Below are positions 33,186 to 44,140 of a stretch of 53,303 nt of DNA, one piece after another. Both the position numbers and the translations under genes were made by a program. Source of the stretch: Gnetum montanum (Eukaryota > Streptophyta > Gnetopsida > Gnetales > Gnetaceae); the NCBI GenBank assembly GCA_015680685.1, contig MNCI01003632.1, forward strand, positions 439,659-492,961, written 5' to 3'. The first letter of the stretch is position 1; each line of letters begins with the position of its first letter. The notes below the pieces were generated by a model. It was not told the DNA's origin, searched no databases, and saw nothing but the letters and a program-made list of their open reading frames with translations.

Positions 33186-34745
33186 TGAAACACCGTGAAA
33201 ATTGTGAGTCGGCCTCAGGAAAAGATTCTCGATTCAAACACAAGTACATGATAGAATTCCAGAAAGGAGAACAAGGCAAGGCAAGGCAAAGAGGCGTGCG
33301 ACATCAAGACTTCGGTTTCCTTTTGCAGATTTCCTATCTTACTATGTTTTCCATCTTTACGCTATAGTACGCAACATAGCGTAATGACGCTTAGTGTAAC
33401 ATAGTCTGATATTAGAAGGTGGTTTACTTCAGCAAATTTTGGCAAAGCTTAAGGCCTAAGCAGCGTAATATGTGATCTCTCGTATATTCTACTAAGTCTT
33501 CTGTCCAAAAGTAGATTTACGCTCTGTTACGCAAGGCAGCGTAATGAGCTTTGAAAACGTCAAAGAGAATCCAAAGGAAGCACAATCAATCAACTCTTTT
33601 CTCTTTCTTGCAGATTGATCACCTTATGCTCTTTACGCAACGCAGTGTACGTCAGCGTAATTTATCGCCAAGATAATCATTGTTTACACTTCACTACGCT
33701 TGGCAGCGTGAACGAGTGTAAAGCAACTTGAGTGCATTACTTTTGTGCTTTATTACGCTCTTGCATGCGACGCAATGCATACGAGCGTAATGTAGCCCAA
33801 AATCAACCGAGACATGCCCGATCCACATTTGTTATTCATATGCACAATACGTAGATGCACGTATTGTGCATAGTCACGAATTTCAACACAAGGATGGTCA
33901 AGTCAACGATCTTCTAAAAGGTTGAAACACGTGTCATCATAGCCATGCCTTCCCCACATATTATCAAACTTATAAATATCCCAGTTGAAAAAAAAAGACA
34001 GACGCAGACACAGAGAGACAAAGAAAGAGAGCAACATTTTTGGGCAATCCTTTGGCAGCACTATCTTTTAACAGAGACAGAAAACATTTTGCCTGAACAT
34101 TGGTAGTAGGAGCGATTAGTCCTTTGGCGAAAACACAACTCTCTCCATTGGCGATCATCGGCAGTTTAGAGCAGAGACTACCCGAGGCAAAAGAAGCAGA
34201 TTAGAGATCGAGAGATCATCTGGCACAGTTTGCGAGCTTTATTAATCAGAAGCAGTTGATCGATAGACGTTAGAACTTGACCTTCCTTGCATCCCATCCA
34301 TGGCCTACGAGGTAGATAGGACTCCATTCTGTACTCTTGCTTAGACATTTTTCTTGTTATTTTATGTTTTTTTCACACAAGATAATCAGGGTCTCCCCAA
34401 TGTAACTTGGTATACAAAATACTCATTTTTTCAGGTCAAAGCATAGATCTTGAAATCACGCGTTCTCTCGTGTCTAATTCCTTTTATCGTGTTGACGTTA
34501 TCATTATTACAATTTACCTACATCGTTTTTCTCTCATTTCGTGACTCATCAAATCAAATCGTTCCACGAAATATTCATAATCTCCATCGGTTTACTGATT
34601 TAGTAAGTCCTTGTCTAATTGACAAGACTGTTCAGGGCACTGCGAATTTGTTTTCTCCAGCACAGCCCTCGCACGGATCCGTGGTTAAGACTGTGTACAC
34701 GGATTTTGTTTGGTATTCCAGCTGCTGACATTTTCCGTCGTTACA
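33186..34745 (+). repeat. E3 3' LTR
   Basis: TGAAACACCGTG to GTCGTTACA. It has the same features as the 5' LTR, including the palindrome series and the TATA box at 33970..33979. Differences from the 5' copy are mostly C/T and G/A. Confidence 0.93.
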
Positions 34746-35818
34746 CTACCAACAATAAATCCATGAGCCCAGCCTCTTGAATTTTGTGAACAAGGATGGC
34801 TAGGGCCTCATTGCAAAGCCAACACTAAGTCTCGTCCACCTCCTTATACTTGAAGAAGAGGTTGGTTTCATCATGTTCAAAGGTAATCACTATAACCTCT
34901 TGGGATTTTCTTGCTACTGCAATGATCAAAATTAGAAAAATTAGCAAAAAAAAAGGCAAAGTCAGTGTCAATTACTTGAACACAAAAAAATGCATAACTT
35001 AACGTACGAGGTTTGAATGGCATAGGAAATGGTGGAATTTCCACCAGAATGTCTTCCACGGTAAGTGGTTAGTGATTGTCCAATTCACTATCCAACCAGC
35101 CAAGCTCCTTATACTTCAAATAGAGCTTGGCATACTTGGTTGGGTAGGTTCTGAAATCAAGCCTAAGTTGTTCTATGACACTGGCACTCATGTTCCCAGT
35201 AGAGGAGAACTCTAGCAAAGTCATTTGGGCCAACACTAATGTATTCGTGTTACCATGAAGACCATCCTTATCAATCACAAACCTAGTAACATGAAAATTA
35301 TGATAAGTGTTTTTTTACCATGCAAAACAAACAATACAACATGCTTGAAACATCTTCATAGAACTCACCCGTTGGCACAATAAACGGTCCTAGGTGGGTT
35401 CTGGAAGCAGGTGCCCATGTGATGGGTAACAAACAACATGTTGTATTTGTGGTAGCATTTGAATTTGGGCATGTCCTTAATCCAACTGATGCATCTTAGG
35501 CCCCTTAGGCATTGACTTGAGCCTTCTACCCCTTCACCCTCAATCGACCCATCAGCCATGAATTTCAAGATGCCCCAGTTTGCCTCAGGCAACAAAGTTT
35601 CAATGAGCACGGTAGCTATTTCATCCGATAAGTGTGACCACACTATCACACTAAAGTGGTGAAGGAGGAACTCAAAGAACTCCCAAGAATCCTCCCGAAA
35701 CCAAACTTCTTGATGTCCCATCCATGCATGGGTAGGAGGAATGTTGGCCACGTGTTCACTCAAGTAGAATAGGAAGCTTACCACTTCTAGCATAATCAGG
35801 ATGAGTTTCAACATGACC
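34746..35818 (-). pseudogene. E1 antisense gene, exons B, C and start of D
   Basis: Exon B is 35818..35369, exon C 35282..35008 and the first part of exon D 34916..34746, broken there by E3. Acceptors are TCATGTAG, TTACTAG and ATTGCAG; donors are GTGAGT and GTACGT. Exon B carries the NIF-like domain: LILIMLEVVSF in place of motif I, WFREDSWEFFEFLL, VIVWSHLS, then YHKYNMLFV and FQNPPRT. The motif I aspartate is E and the later DD pair is TH. Exon C ends IPPFPMPFKPR, matching LPLFPLPFGPG of E3. Exon D begins ARKSQEVIVITFEHDETNLFF. No counterpart of exon A was recognised in E1. Confidence 0.72.
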
Positions 35819-35939
35819 CTACATGACAAAGCATCAAACGTTAGCACTATGTTCAAGTGATGATTATTGATGTTGTGTAGCATGACCCTCTACTTACAAA
35901 TTTTTTCTCAAGCATGAAATCATAAGTCCCGAGCACAAT

Positions 35940-36400
35940 AAAATAGAATCGAGTGTTGTATGTAGCATAGGAGGGTGTTACACATAGTGTAGTATGGTAG
36001 GAACACCTTGCATAGCGTAGCGGCCATGTAGCATGGCAGACATCTCCTATACAGTGCAGCACAATAGTAATGGCTATGTTACGTGTAGTGTAGTAGGAAA
36101 ATCTCACCCCATGCAGTGTAATGAAGAGAAAAGTACAACAAGAACAACATGTAACAACCATGGCAATGTAACAAGAAGAACACTGCAACAAGCATTACAA
36201 CATAGAAGTGTAGTAAATTTAGCAGTGTAGCAAATTTAGCGACGTAATAGCATAGTAAATTTAGCAGCATAGCAGCGTTGCAAATCTAAGAGTGTAGTAG
36301 CATTACGATTCTAAGTGACAGGCCTATCAACATGGTAGTGTAATAGGCCTGCCAACATAGCAGCATAGCGTAATAGGAATTAAAATGTAACACATTCTAA
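35940..36400. repeat. Short repeats of the type GTGTAGCAAATTTAGCA in E1
   Basis: Clustered variants of GTGTAG, AAATTTAGCA and GCATAGCGTAG fill this stretch. They resemble the palindrome arms of the E1 LTR. Open stretches on the minus strand (36191..35853, 36270..36079) arise from the repeats and are not called genes. Confidence 0.55.
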
Positions 36401-37281
36401 TAGTCACAATGACTAGAACAATGTGGCCTAAGAAAAATACTCATAGAGTTCCCATTGCTTGGGCCCTACCTCGCTACGTGAAAGGTGGAAAAGTAAAATG
36501 CAAAGGAAAAGAAAATATTTTCCTACATATGCTAGACACACGCTATGCTGCCTAAGAAAACTAGTGAGCCAACACCTCCTCCATGGGTGCTATGCTATGT
36601 TGAGCAAGCATTACACTGCCTAGAACTACCCAAACCCCTCCTACAATGCTGCATCGGCCATCAACAATGGTGGTTGAGGTAGTGCCATGCACCAACCATA
36701 GCATAGCAACCGCCATGGCCATGGTAGCCAAGGTAATAACAATAGTTACAGGGTAGCAATATTGACAACCATAATAACCAAGATGTGGTGATCATAGTGA
36801 CAATCCCACTCGATACACTACACAAAACAAATGAGGGTAGCATAACACTTACTGGGTGGACGGACCCTTCGACATTTCCTCAGCGTGTGCCTTGGGGAGG
36901 CATCACAGGGTGTGCTACACTTTGTCCACTTTGGCAAGCCCTTGATGCCTACGTTCACTTTTACACGCCATTGCCTTGCTCACAAATCGACTATATCAAC
37001 TGCTACGCTACGCTTGTTACGTCTCTCTTAGCTTGACCGTGCTACACTCTGGGTGTTGGCTCTAACAATGAAAATGACAATTTACCAGGGGGTAATCCCC
37101 TATTTATAGCCAACTTGGTAAAAACAATTATCACTTTCATGTCCTGAATAAGGCGGAACACCCCTACAATGTAGCACTACAGTAGCGTAGCATGTCTCCA
37201 CTGCAGCGTAGCACTCGGTTACAGCGCAACAAGTGGGTCCACCAAAATTTTCACTTCATCTTTACAAACTTTGCATGGTTA
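36401..37281. other. E1 region upstream of the antisense gene, no gene seen
   Basis: It corresponds to the area where the first antisense exon and promoter should lie. Further GTAGCGTAGCA-type words are scattered through it. Nothing here could be aligned with E3 exon A. Confidence 0.45.
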
Positions 37282-37637
37282 TGGTCTGCCAAGACCTTAA
37301 ACTAGCAATTTGAACTTATAGTATAGCCTAGTTACAGTCCACCATGACCTTAAAATGGTAATTTTAGCTTTCATTTTACATTTTAGACCCAATGATGGTC
37401 CGTTACGACCTTAAACTAGAAAATTTAACTTACAATGTTACATAGTGGTGGTCTGCTAAGACCTTAAACTAGCAACTTCAATTTACAAATTTTGCATAGT
37501 GGTAGTTTGCTAAGACCTTAAATTGGCAACTTCAATTTACAAATTTTGCATAGTGGCGGTCCGCTAAGACCTTAAACTAGCAACTTCAATTTAAAAATTT
37601 TGCATAGTGGCAATCCACTAAGACCTTAAATTGGCAA
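37282..37637 (+). repeat. Stem-loop array 2 of E1 (before pol)
   Basis: Seven units, several about 54 bp apart: GGTC, loop of six (for example CGCTAA), GACC, then TTAAACTAGCAA and AT-rich spacer with ATTTTGCATAGTGG. Four units keep GGTC with GACC pairing. Confidence 0.8.
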
Positions 37638-37696
37638 TTATATTATGTTGCATTATTGCTTTACATATATTCATTACATGTTGTTATCTCAAACAG

Positions 37697-38867
37697 GTAT
37701 CACTTGACTTGGTTTGTTTGCTTGTTGTGGAAAGTTCAACTGGAAAATGGCTATGCACAATGATCTTCATTTGCCCTTGACCCTGATGGATCCCCACGAT
37801 AGATTTACAAGACGCTTGAACCTTGAGTTAGTAGACTTTGAATCATCCTCTTGTGACATTTATGTCACATCCTTAGAAGCACCCCTCGACTGGCCCAAAC
37901 ATCTAGTTCAAGCCTTAGACCTAGAGGCCAAGGATGTAATTGAGGACCTCCTTATTGAAATCCCTATAACTACCTCTAGAGGTGAAGCAAAAACCCTAAA
38001 AGTTAGCTCCCTACTACATCCATAGGTATATCGAAATATCATAGGACCCATCACACCTAAGTCTTCTGCAGGACATAGCTTCATTATCATCGCAACCGAA
38101 TACTTTACAAAGTGGGTAGAGGCTATTTCCCTAAGAAAGACTACATCTCAATAGGTTTTCCACTTTATCCTGGATAACATAGTAACAAGGTTTGGTCTTC
38201 CCATGACTATTGTGATGGACAATGAGCCATAATTTAGTAGCACTGAAACCAAAACCTTTTGCGAAAACCTTGGCATCAAACACTCTTTTTCATCACCATA
38301 CTACCCATAGAAAAATGGTCAGGAAAAGGCAATAAACAAAGCCATCATTAACCTTCTAAAAAATATGTTTAGTAGCATCAAGAGGCGATGGCATCAGCAA
38401 ATCCTCTACATGTTGTGGGCTTACTATACAACATGTAGAACAACTACATGAAAGACTCCTTATAGTCTTGTTTATGGATATGAAGCAGTGTTACCTATTG
38501 AATTGCAAGTTCCATCACTTCAGATGATCCTCTCAAATGTTATGGATGAGACTCAAAAAAACGAGTTAAGGATCATTGATCTTGACTCCGTAGAGGAGGA
38601 GCATGCCCAAACACTTAGTTGCATTGAATGGTACTAGGATAAACAATGGCAGAAGCATCACTACAACTTACACTAACGGCCAATCAAAAAGGGGGACCTA
38701 GTCCTCAAGGCTATTCGTGAACCTATAAGCAAATTTTCAACCAACTGGGAAGGCCATTTCATAGTCACAAAAGCCTATGAGAATAGGGCATTCAAACTAG
38801 CTTATATGGATGGCAACGAGTTTGCAAATCTCGTTAACCACTTGTACCTCAATCCATACTATGTTTG
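37697..38867 (+). pseudogene. E1 pol remnant: N-terminal segment joined to integrase, RT and RNase H deleted
   Basis: 37714..38025 aligns with the segment before RT in E3 (SLEAPLDWPKH, LDLEAKDVIEDLL, TLKVSSLL). At about 38025 the sequence jumps to integrase (NIIGPITPKSSAGHSF), skipping what in E3 is 28250 to 30605, a deletion of about 2.35 kb that removes RT, both RNase H domains and the integrase zinc finger. The integrase has several stops (for example near 38152, 38229 and 38308). It reads MDNEP for IDNGS and GQEKAINK where the catalytic E is expected, so that residue is lost. The conserved end WEGHF to NHLYLNPYYV is still recognisable. Confidence 0.85.
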
Positions 38868-38908
38868 ACGCAAAGGATTATAGAATATACAAAGCAAGGT
38901 AAGAAAAA

Positions 38909-39185
38909 TGTTTGCTATGATGTAAAACTGGCACTAATAGTCTGCTATGGCTATAAACTGGCATAGAACATCCACTATGATGTTAAACTGGCACAGCACG
39001 TCCTTGGGCTATGACGTAAAACTGGCACCCATAGCATAGTTTGCTACGATCTTAAATTGGCCATCCACCATTTGCTATAATGTTAAACTAGCACATCGGT
39101 TTGCTCGGACCTTAAACTAGCACATCACAATCTACGAGGACCTTAAACTAGCACACCTAACAATCTACCAAGACTTTAAACTAGG
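38909..39185 (+). repeat. Stem-loop array 3 of E1 (after integrase)
   Basis: About nine units. Stems vary but several pair well: AACATC with GATGTT, ACGTC with GACGT, CATT with AATG. Tails are TTAAACTAGCA or TAAAACTGGCA. It corresponds to the E3 array at 31465..32040. Confidence 0.8.
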
Positions 39186-40601
39186 TTTGTAGTGCAATGC
39201 TTCCCAGTGCACACATGCGACTCTTGTGAACAAGCGAGCATGCACACTTTCAAACTTCCTAGACAACATAGGGTAGGATGTTGCAGTTTGAGAATGCAGT
39301 TCACATTGCTAAGGAAAAACCCTCTGGAACACATGCAACGTCACTGCCCCTAGCAACTTGCTAATCTTCCAAAGATGTCATTTGACATCTTGCTGACCTT
39401 TCAGAGCTACCACTACCATAGCTAGTCATCCTAGTAGTAGCTCTTAGTATCGGCACCTACTATTAGAGTCCTAGCACTATTGTGGCCCAGCCACAAGGTT
39501 ACCATCCTCCAGCCCTCGCCATCATCTGAGTCCAAAAGCTATTCAGCTATTAGGTTTCTCACCTTGCAGCTAGACTGCATGATGTTTTCCTTGGGTGAGG
39601 AATCCTGATCACCTACATCGCTGCTACTCCTAGCCTCTTCAATGCTAACCTATTTAACCTGCTACTATGGAAACCAATGCTAGCCTTCTTTCTTTGGACA
39701 TTGCGTGCATCAAATGCAACGTTTATCACCCTGGCAGTGTCCCGAGCAAGATGGACTTTGCCCTCACTTCACTTCATGGTTATTTTTTCTATTTTTCTCT
39801 TTGTTATGTTTGCAGGATAAAAGCCAAGATGGCATCATTCAAGGATGTGTTTCACCACAAGAGCAAGGCACTACATTTCTCCATAGCACCCGCTTCGATT
39901 AGCCTAACTACTTGAGATTTCATACACTACACTTCTTTTCAACCAGCTTAATCATCATTCCCTATACTTGCAGTTATCCAAATCTCCTTTACAAGCTTTC
40001 CCAATGCACAAAGCCCTTTCACATGCCCAACCACCAAGTCCATGGTGGACGTAATGCAACTCATCCCATGGGAAGCCTTTGTAGGTAGGTCAAAGCCCCC
40101 ACATGAGTGTAACACAACTCATCCTAGGGAGGAAACACCTTTCTTGAAGCAACAACAAGATTACCTTCATGTGAACATGGGTGTGCAAAAAAAAAGCACA
40201 AAAGAGCAAAAAGCTCAAAAAATGCATGTGCCTAAAAAAATGGCATGATAGCTTCTTTACAAACATTTCAGCTATGAATCAACCATTTCTAAGCACATTG
40301 ATGAAAGGTTGAAATCCAAAGGCAAAGACATCCATACGTGCTGATTCTCTGATAAGCATATCTACAAGGGATCACACTGTGATAACAGTTTTCATGGCAT
40401 AGCATCCTACCTTCATTTCTTTCCTAACCCTATTTTCTCAAATTCATCCCTTGCCCTTTATCCCAAATCACTCTCCTAGTACTCTCAAGCATAGAGAAGC
40501 ATCATCTGAGTAGTCACTAAAGAGTAGTGCTAGCATCTTGCTCCTCATGGTGTTTCGTATTCTTTGTTGACATCTCTAGACAAGATCCTCCAAACATCAA
40601 C
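39186..40601 (+). other. E1 3' untranslated region
   Basis: No frame is conserved with E3. Open stretches of 60 to 80 codons (39667..39915, 40042..40248) have no recognisable product. The last 60 bases resemble those before the E3 PPT (GTGTTTC, TTCTTTGTTGAC). Confidence 0.55.
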
Positions 40602-40614
40602 AAAGAGGGGTCAT
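40602..40614 (+). other. E1 polypurine tract
   Basis: AAAGAGGGGTCAT lies directly before the 3' LTR start and matches the E3 tract except in the last bases. Confidence 0.75.
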
Positions 40615-42925
40615 TAAAATACCATAAATTTTGGGACTTTCATGACTCAGCATAGTCCCCAAATTTTGGCAAGGATCACTACAAGCGTAGTGTCATGATG
40701 GACCCTACAAACAACATAGCACCCCAGAAGTCCTAATGTCTACAAAGCTAATTTCGAGCTTGCCTGCCACCCTCTACAGCATAGTCAACACAGCACCCAG
40801 CTAGGAGACCAATTCATGCAAGAAGGGCACTAGAGGTAGACTGTATAGTCTGACAAATTTTCTATTGCCTGAGCTAACAAGCTTGCTACACCCTCTAGCT
40901 TATCCAACTACACACCTGACCTGGCTGACGGTCTACCCAGGGACCATGCTAAGAGTTGCTAAAAGTGTTCAAGATAAGAAAAATAGTTCAACAAGTTTTC
41001 TAACTATGAGACCTTCTATGCTACGCTATGTTGCACAGTGTAGCAGGCCTTGAGGAGACTAAACAAGCACCAAATATGTAGTTGCCAATAACTTGGCCCT
41101 CGGGGTACCTACCCCATTTCATCCCTGAAGTATGAAAAATGTGACACAGCAAAAAATGTGGCAAATTTCATCAAAAATATTATTCATTTGAGTGCTACAC
41201 TACATAGTGTAGCACAGTGTAGTAGGGTTTTATTGTGGCAATGCTTTCACATAGACTGATTTTGATGAAGTGAACATATTTTCCCCTACCTTAACCATCA
41301 AGCATGCTTATTTTTCCATCATGTCAGGACATGATCATCATCCCTTGACAAAATATTTGCAAAATGAGTTAGAATCCAAGCAACACAAGGTGCTACATTA
41401 TGCTACGCTACACAGCATAGCAAGGATAGAATGCATGAATGTCCTTTGCCAAGTGGTTCTAGTAAGAGAATTGCACTTAGCTAGACTTCAGCTTCCAAGA
41501 CTACCTATCCCACTTCACCCTTGATCCCCAAGAAAATTTTCTTAACAAAGCATTGTATATCAGACAAGAATTCATGTCACACTAGCTACTACGCTATGCT
41601 ATGCTGCATAGCGTAGCACAACGCAGTAGGGAAACAAAGCCTAAAAGTGTTCCAAGGATAAATTTCACAGGTCCTAAGACCTTTCAACTTGGAAAGAATG
41701 GTTGCCAATTGTTGTAGTTGCTTGCCTAGTAGGGTATTTTCAATTTTCAGGCAATTTTCTCTCTTAGAACTAGCGGCTATACTACGCAGCATAGCACAAC
41801 ATAGCGTGTGGGTGTTTATGCTATGTCGATATGCTGGGTAGTGTAAATATTGTAACACTCACATGGAAGCATCTAGACGTCTCTGGTTAGCTCCAGAACT
41901 TGTTGGCAATGGTCACTCTTGTCCCAGCATTTCTTCAATAAATAGAATTAGCAAGTTTACTTTGTTTTGCATCCTCTTGATTACTCCCAAATTTGTCCCT
42001 ATGCATGACCCTGCTAGTAAGAGTAGGAAAGACATAGTCCTAGAGCATAGGCTCCACTTTGCATTCATTGTTGGCATTCTTTGTAACAAACATGGTAGTT
42101 CCTTGGATTCTGGCACATACAACTTAAATAGTATGGTCATAGCATAGTAGGTCTCACATTCAACATTACACAGCAACATAACATAGTCATGTTTACACTC
42201 TGTGTGACCCAAGACATGTGGCATCCAAACCATGTTTCTCTCCCGCATCTGGCTCTATAAATACCTTGATGAACAATGTTTAAAGGGTTGGCTTTTGGAA
42301 TCATCTTTCCTATGGTTGGCTTTGAAGGTTGGCTTTTGGCATTTTCTACTTTTTGTAATTGGCTTCTTGGTGATTAGCATTTTTGGCATTTTGTCTTTCT
42401 GGTGATTAGCTTTGGAAAAGAGACTAGCAAGTCAAAGGTTAATAAGTAGCAAACCCCAGCAGTAGTACCTCCCGATCTCTGCTTGCCCATCAAGCACTGG
42501 TTCATTAGTCCCTGTTAATAGGACATTGGCAGTAGTCCAAGACCTATGACCATACTATTTTTTTGTAAGTTGTGCTTGTCCATACTGCACATCATTTGTA
42601 CACCTTTAGCCAAACAAAGATCAAATCCCCCGATCTTGGGGTGGTGCACTCTCTCACTCAAGCCTATTTCATTTTTTTTGCTATTACCATATTTTGCATC
42701 ATTGCTTATTAGCTTACGTTTATTACTTAAATTACACATAACATCTCTAAAATAATTATTTATGAAAGGTTATTGTACACCAGTTAAGTCCCTTTCTAAT
42801 CGACCAGACTGTTTAGGGTACCCCATTTCTATTTTTCTCTAGGATGGCCTTCGCAAAAATTTGGGGTTAGGTTGTATGCCTGGTAACCTCTGGTGTTCCA
42901 ACCACCAACGTTTTCAGTCACTACA
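40615..42925 (+). repeat. E1 3' LTR
   Basis: It is 2311 bp and uninterrupted. It starts TAAAATACC, two transitions away from TGAAACACC, and ends GTCACTACA. It has the TATA box at 42254..42265 and palindromes including GTGCTACACTA with TAGTGTAGCAC (about 41193) and CTACGCTATG with CATAGCGTAG (about 41587). It shows what the 5' LTR looked like before E2. Confidence 0.9.
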
Positions 42926-42930
42926 AACAA
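42926..42930. repeat. E1 target-site duplication, right (AACAA)
   Basis: This is the partner of 553..557. Beyond it the E0a gag sequence resumes on the minus strand. Confidence 0.9.
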
Positions 42931-44013
42931 CATCACTTTCATCCTTATCTTCTACTAACTTAGTATCTTGATGGTTATATTTTCTATTTTCTTTTCTTCC
43001 TTGATTTTAAATTTTTCCAAAGCTTTTTCTAGTTTTACTACTTTGTTGGACAAGTCTCTCATTAAATGTCCTTTTTTAGATTCTTTGCTATCTAACTCTT
43101 GCTCTACCTTAATATGAGATGGTGCTAGTGATGCTTTAAGTTGAGCAAAATCTTACACAGGAATAATCATTTTCTCTTCTCTTTTCTAGAGTTGTGATAA
43201 TCTCTTCATTATTCAAATTCAGTTGTTTTTCTAACTATATAGCTTCACTAAAGTAGTCATTCAGTGTTAGCAAGTTTGGATTTCTCCTTAACCAAATTGA
43301 AATATTGGGATTCACACCCTTAAGATAAGTATCTCTAAGCACTTTATCTGATGGTCCATATATTACATTCAAAAGAGCCTACAAATTCTTTGAAACCTAA
43401 TATTGAAATCTATAATGGACTTTTTTACTCCTTGCTTAGCTTGTACTAGCCCACAGTAGAGTTGTTTTTGTTCTAATTGATTGCTAAACTAGGCTAAGAA
43501 AAGATTTTTCACATCATCCCAACTTGTAATACTATTGCTTGGCAAGTTTGAATACCAAATCTGAGCCATATCCTTTAAATTTGCTACAAACAACCTACAA
43601 GCTTGATCTTGATGTTGAACATTTGCATGAGCCAAGGATAACTCAAATAAGTAGATATATTCTTCAACCAAGTAAGCTTTTCTAGACATAAAAGGCTTAG
43701 GAAAATATTTCTAAACTACCTTAGGAATGTCATTGTAGTTTTTAAATCCTAATGGTATAACTCTTTACCAAGGATTTGCCATCCTATTAGAATTCCTTTT
43801 GACTGTTAAATTCTTATACTTCTTTGATCCTCTCTTATAGACTAATAAACAAGATAGAAGTGCTGATTTTCTTACCTTTCTAGTCTTTACTCCACTACTT
43901 GTTCCAAACTCAAGAACCTTTTTCTGTTCATCTTTTGATAAATAATCAATCTTATAATCAAGCATTTCTTTGGAACCTTTGAAATCTTCCAAACTATCAA
44001 TTTGTTTGGTAAT
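42931..44013 (-). pseudogene. E0a gag, proximal part
   Basis: It aligns with E0b gag 51643..52710. The core is clear at 43689..43489: EYIYLFELSLAHANVQHQDQACRLFVANLKDMAQIWYSNLPSNSITSWDDVKNLFLA, given here only as a position range with the key motifs AHANVQHQDQA and WYSNLPSNSITSW. The aligned start codon is ATT (44011..44013) where E0b has ATG, so the start is lost. Several stops and frame changes follow. The gene breaks at the E1 target site, within the acidic serine-rich region, and goes on at 557. Confidence 0.85.
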
Positions 44014-44113
44014 GAACCCAAAATAGTATCTAATTTCTTAAACCTTTTTAGCAACAAAAAGAACTATTGGTGTGCTAGGAATATCAGGCTTATGAACATA
44101 GAGGATAGATTTT

Positions 44114-44133
44114 CAGCCCTCCTTCTAGCACCA
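44114..44133 (-). other. E0a primer binding site
   Basis: On the minus strand TGGTGCTAGAAGGAGGGCTG follows the LTR end after GTTCTTT. It is the same primer type as E1, E3 and E0b. Confidence 0.7.
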
Positions 44134-44140
44134 AAAGAAC

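Larger units (their letters stand above)
17186..34745 (+). mobile_element. E3: Tat-lineage Ty3/gypsy LTR retrotransposon, complete structure
   Basis: A 17.56 kb element with 1559 and 1560 bp LTRs, perfect CTACC target repeats, TG and CA ends, PBS, gag-pro, antisense gene, RT, dual RNase H, integrase and PPT. In a 225-bp sample of the LTRs (17761 against 33765) I count about 15 differences, mostly transitions, so roughly 93 percent identity. It is therefore younger than E1 but not recent. It holds about 13 premature stops in its sense frame and an RT active-site change, so it cannot move on its own. Confidence 0.93.
13898..37696 (+). other. E1 candidate sense intron between protease and RT (contains E3)
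   Basis: GTAAGT at 13898..13903 overlaps the end of the protease frame, and TTATCTCAAACAG at 37684..37696 ends just before the pol segment. Ogre elements of the same Tat lineage are known to splice an intron at this place to join gag-pro and RT. Without E3 it would be about 6.2 kb. The reading phase across the junction was not resolved, so this is a hypothesis. Confidence 0.35.
558..42925 (+). mobile_element. E1: Tat-lineage Ty3/gypsy LTR retrotransposon, split by E2 and E3
   Basis: A complete but dead element bounded by AACAA duplications. It starts TGAAACACC and ends ACTACA. Its order is 5' LTR, PBS, decayed gag-protease, stem-loop array, antisense gene, stem-loop array, short pol remnant joined to integrase, stem-loop array, 3' UTR, PPT and 3' LTR. 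RT and RNase H are missing. Its span is 42.4 kb, of which E2 takes about 7.0 kb and E3 17.6 kb, leaving an element of about 17.8 kb. Its two LTRs look roughly 15 percent different in the stretches compared by eye, so it is older than E3. Confidence 0.9.

Noticed and set aside
31465-39185. Stem-loop units considered as hammerhead ribozymes because of the GTC and stem-loop layout
   Set aside because: The conserved CTGATGA and GAAA core boxes are not present in the units.
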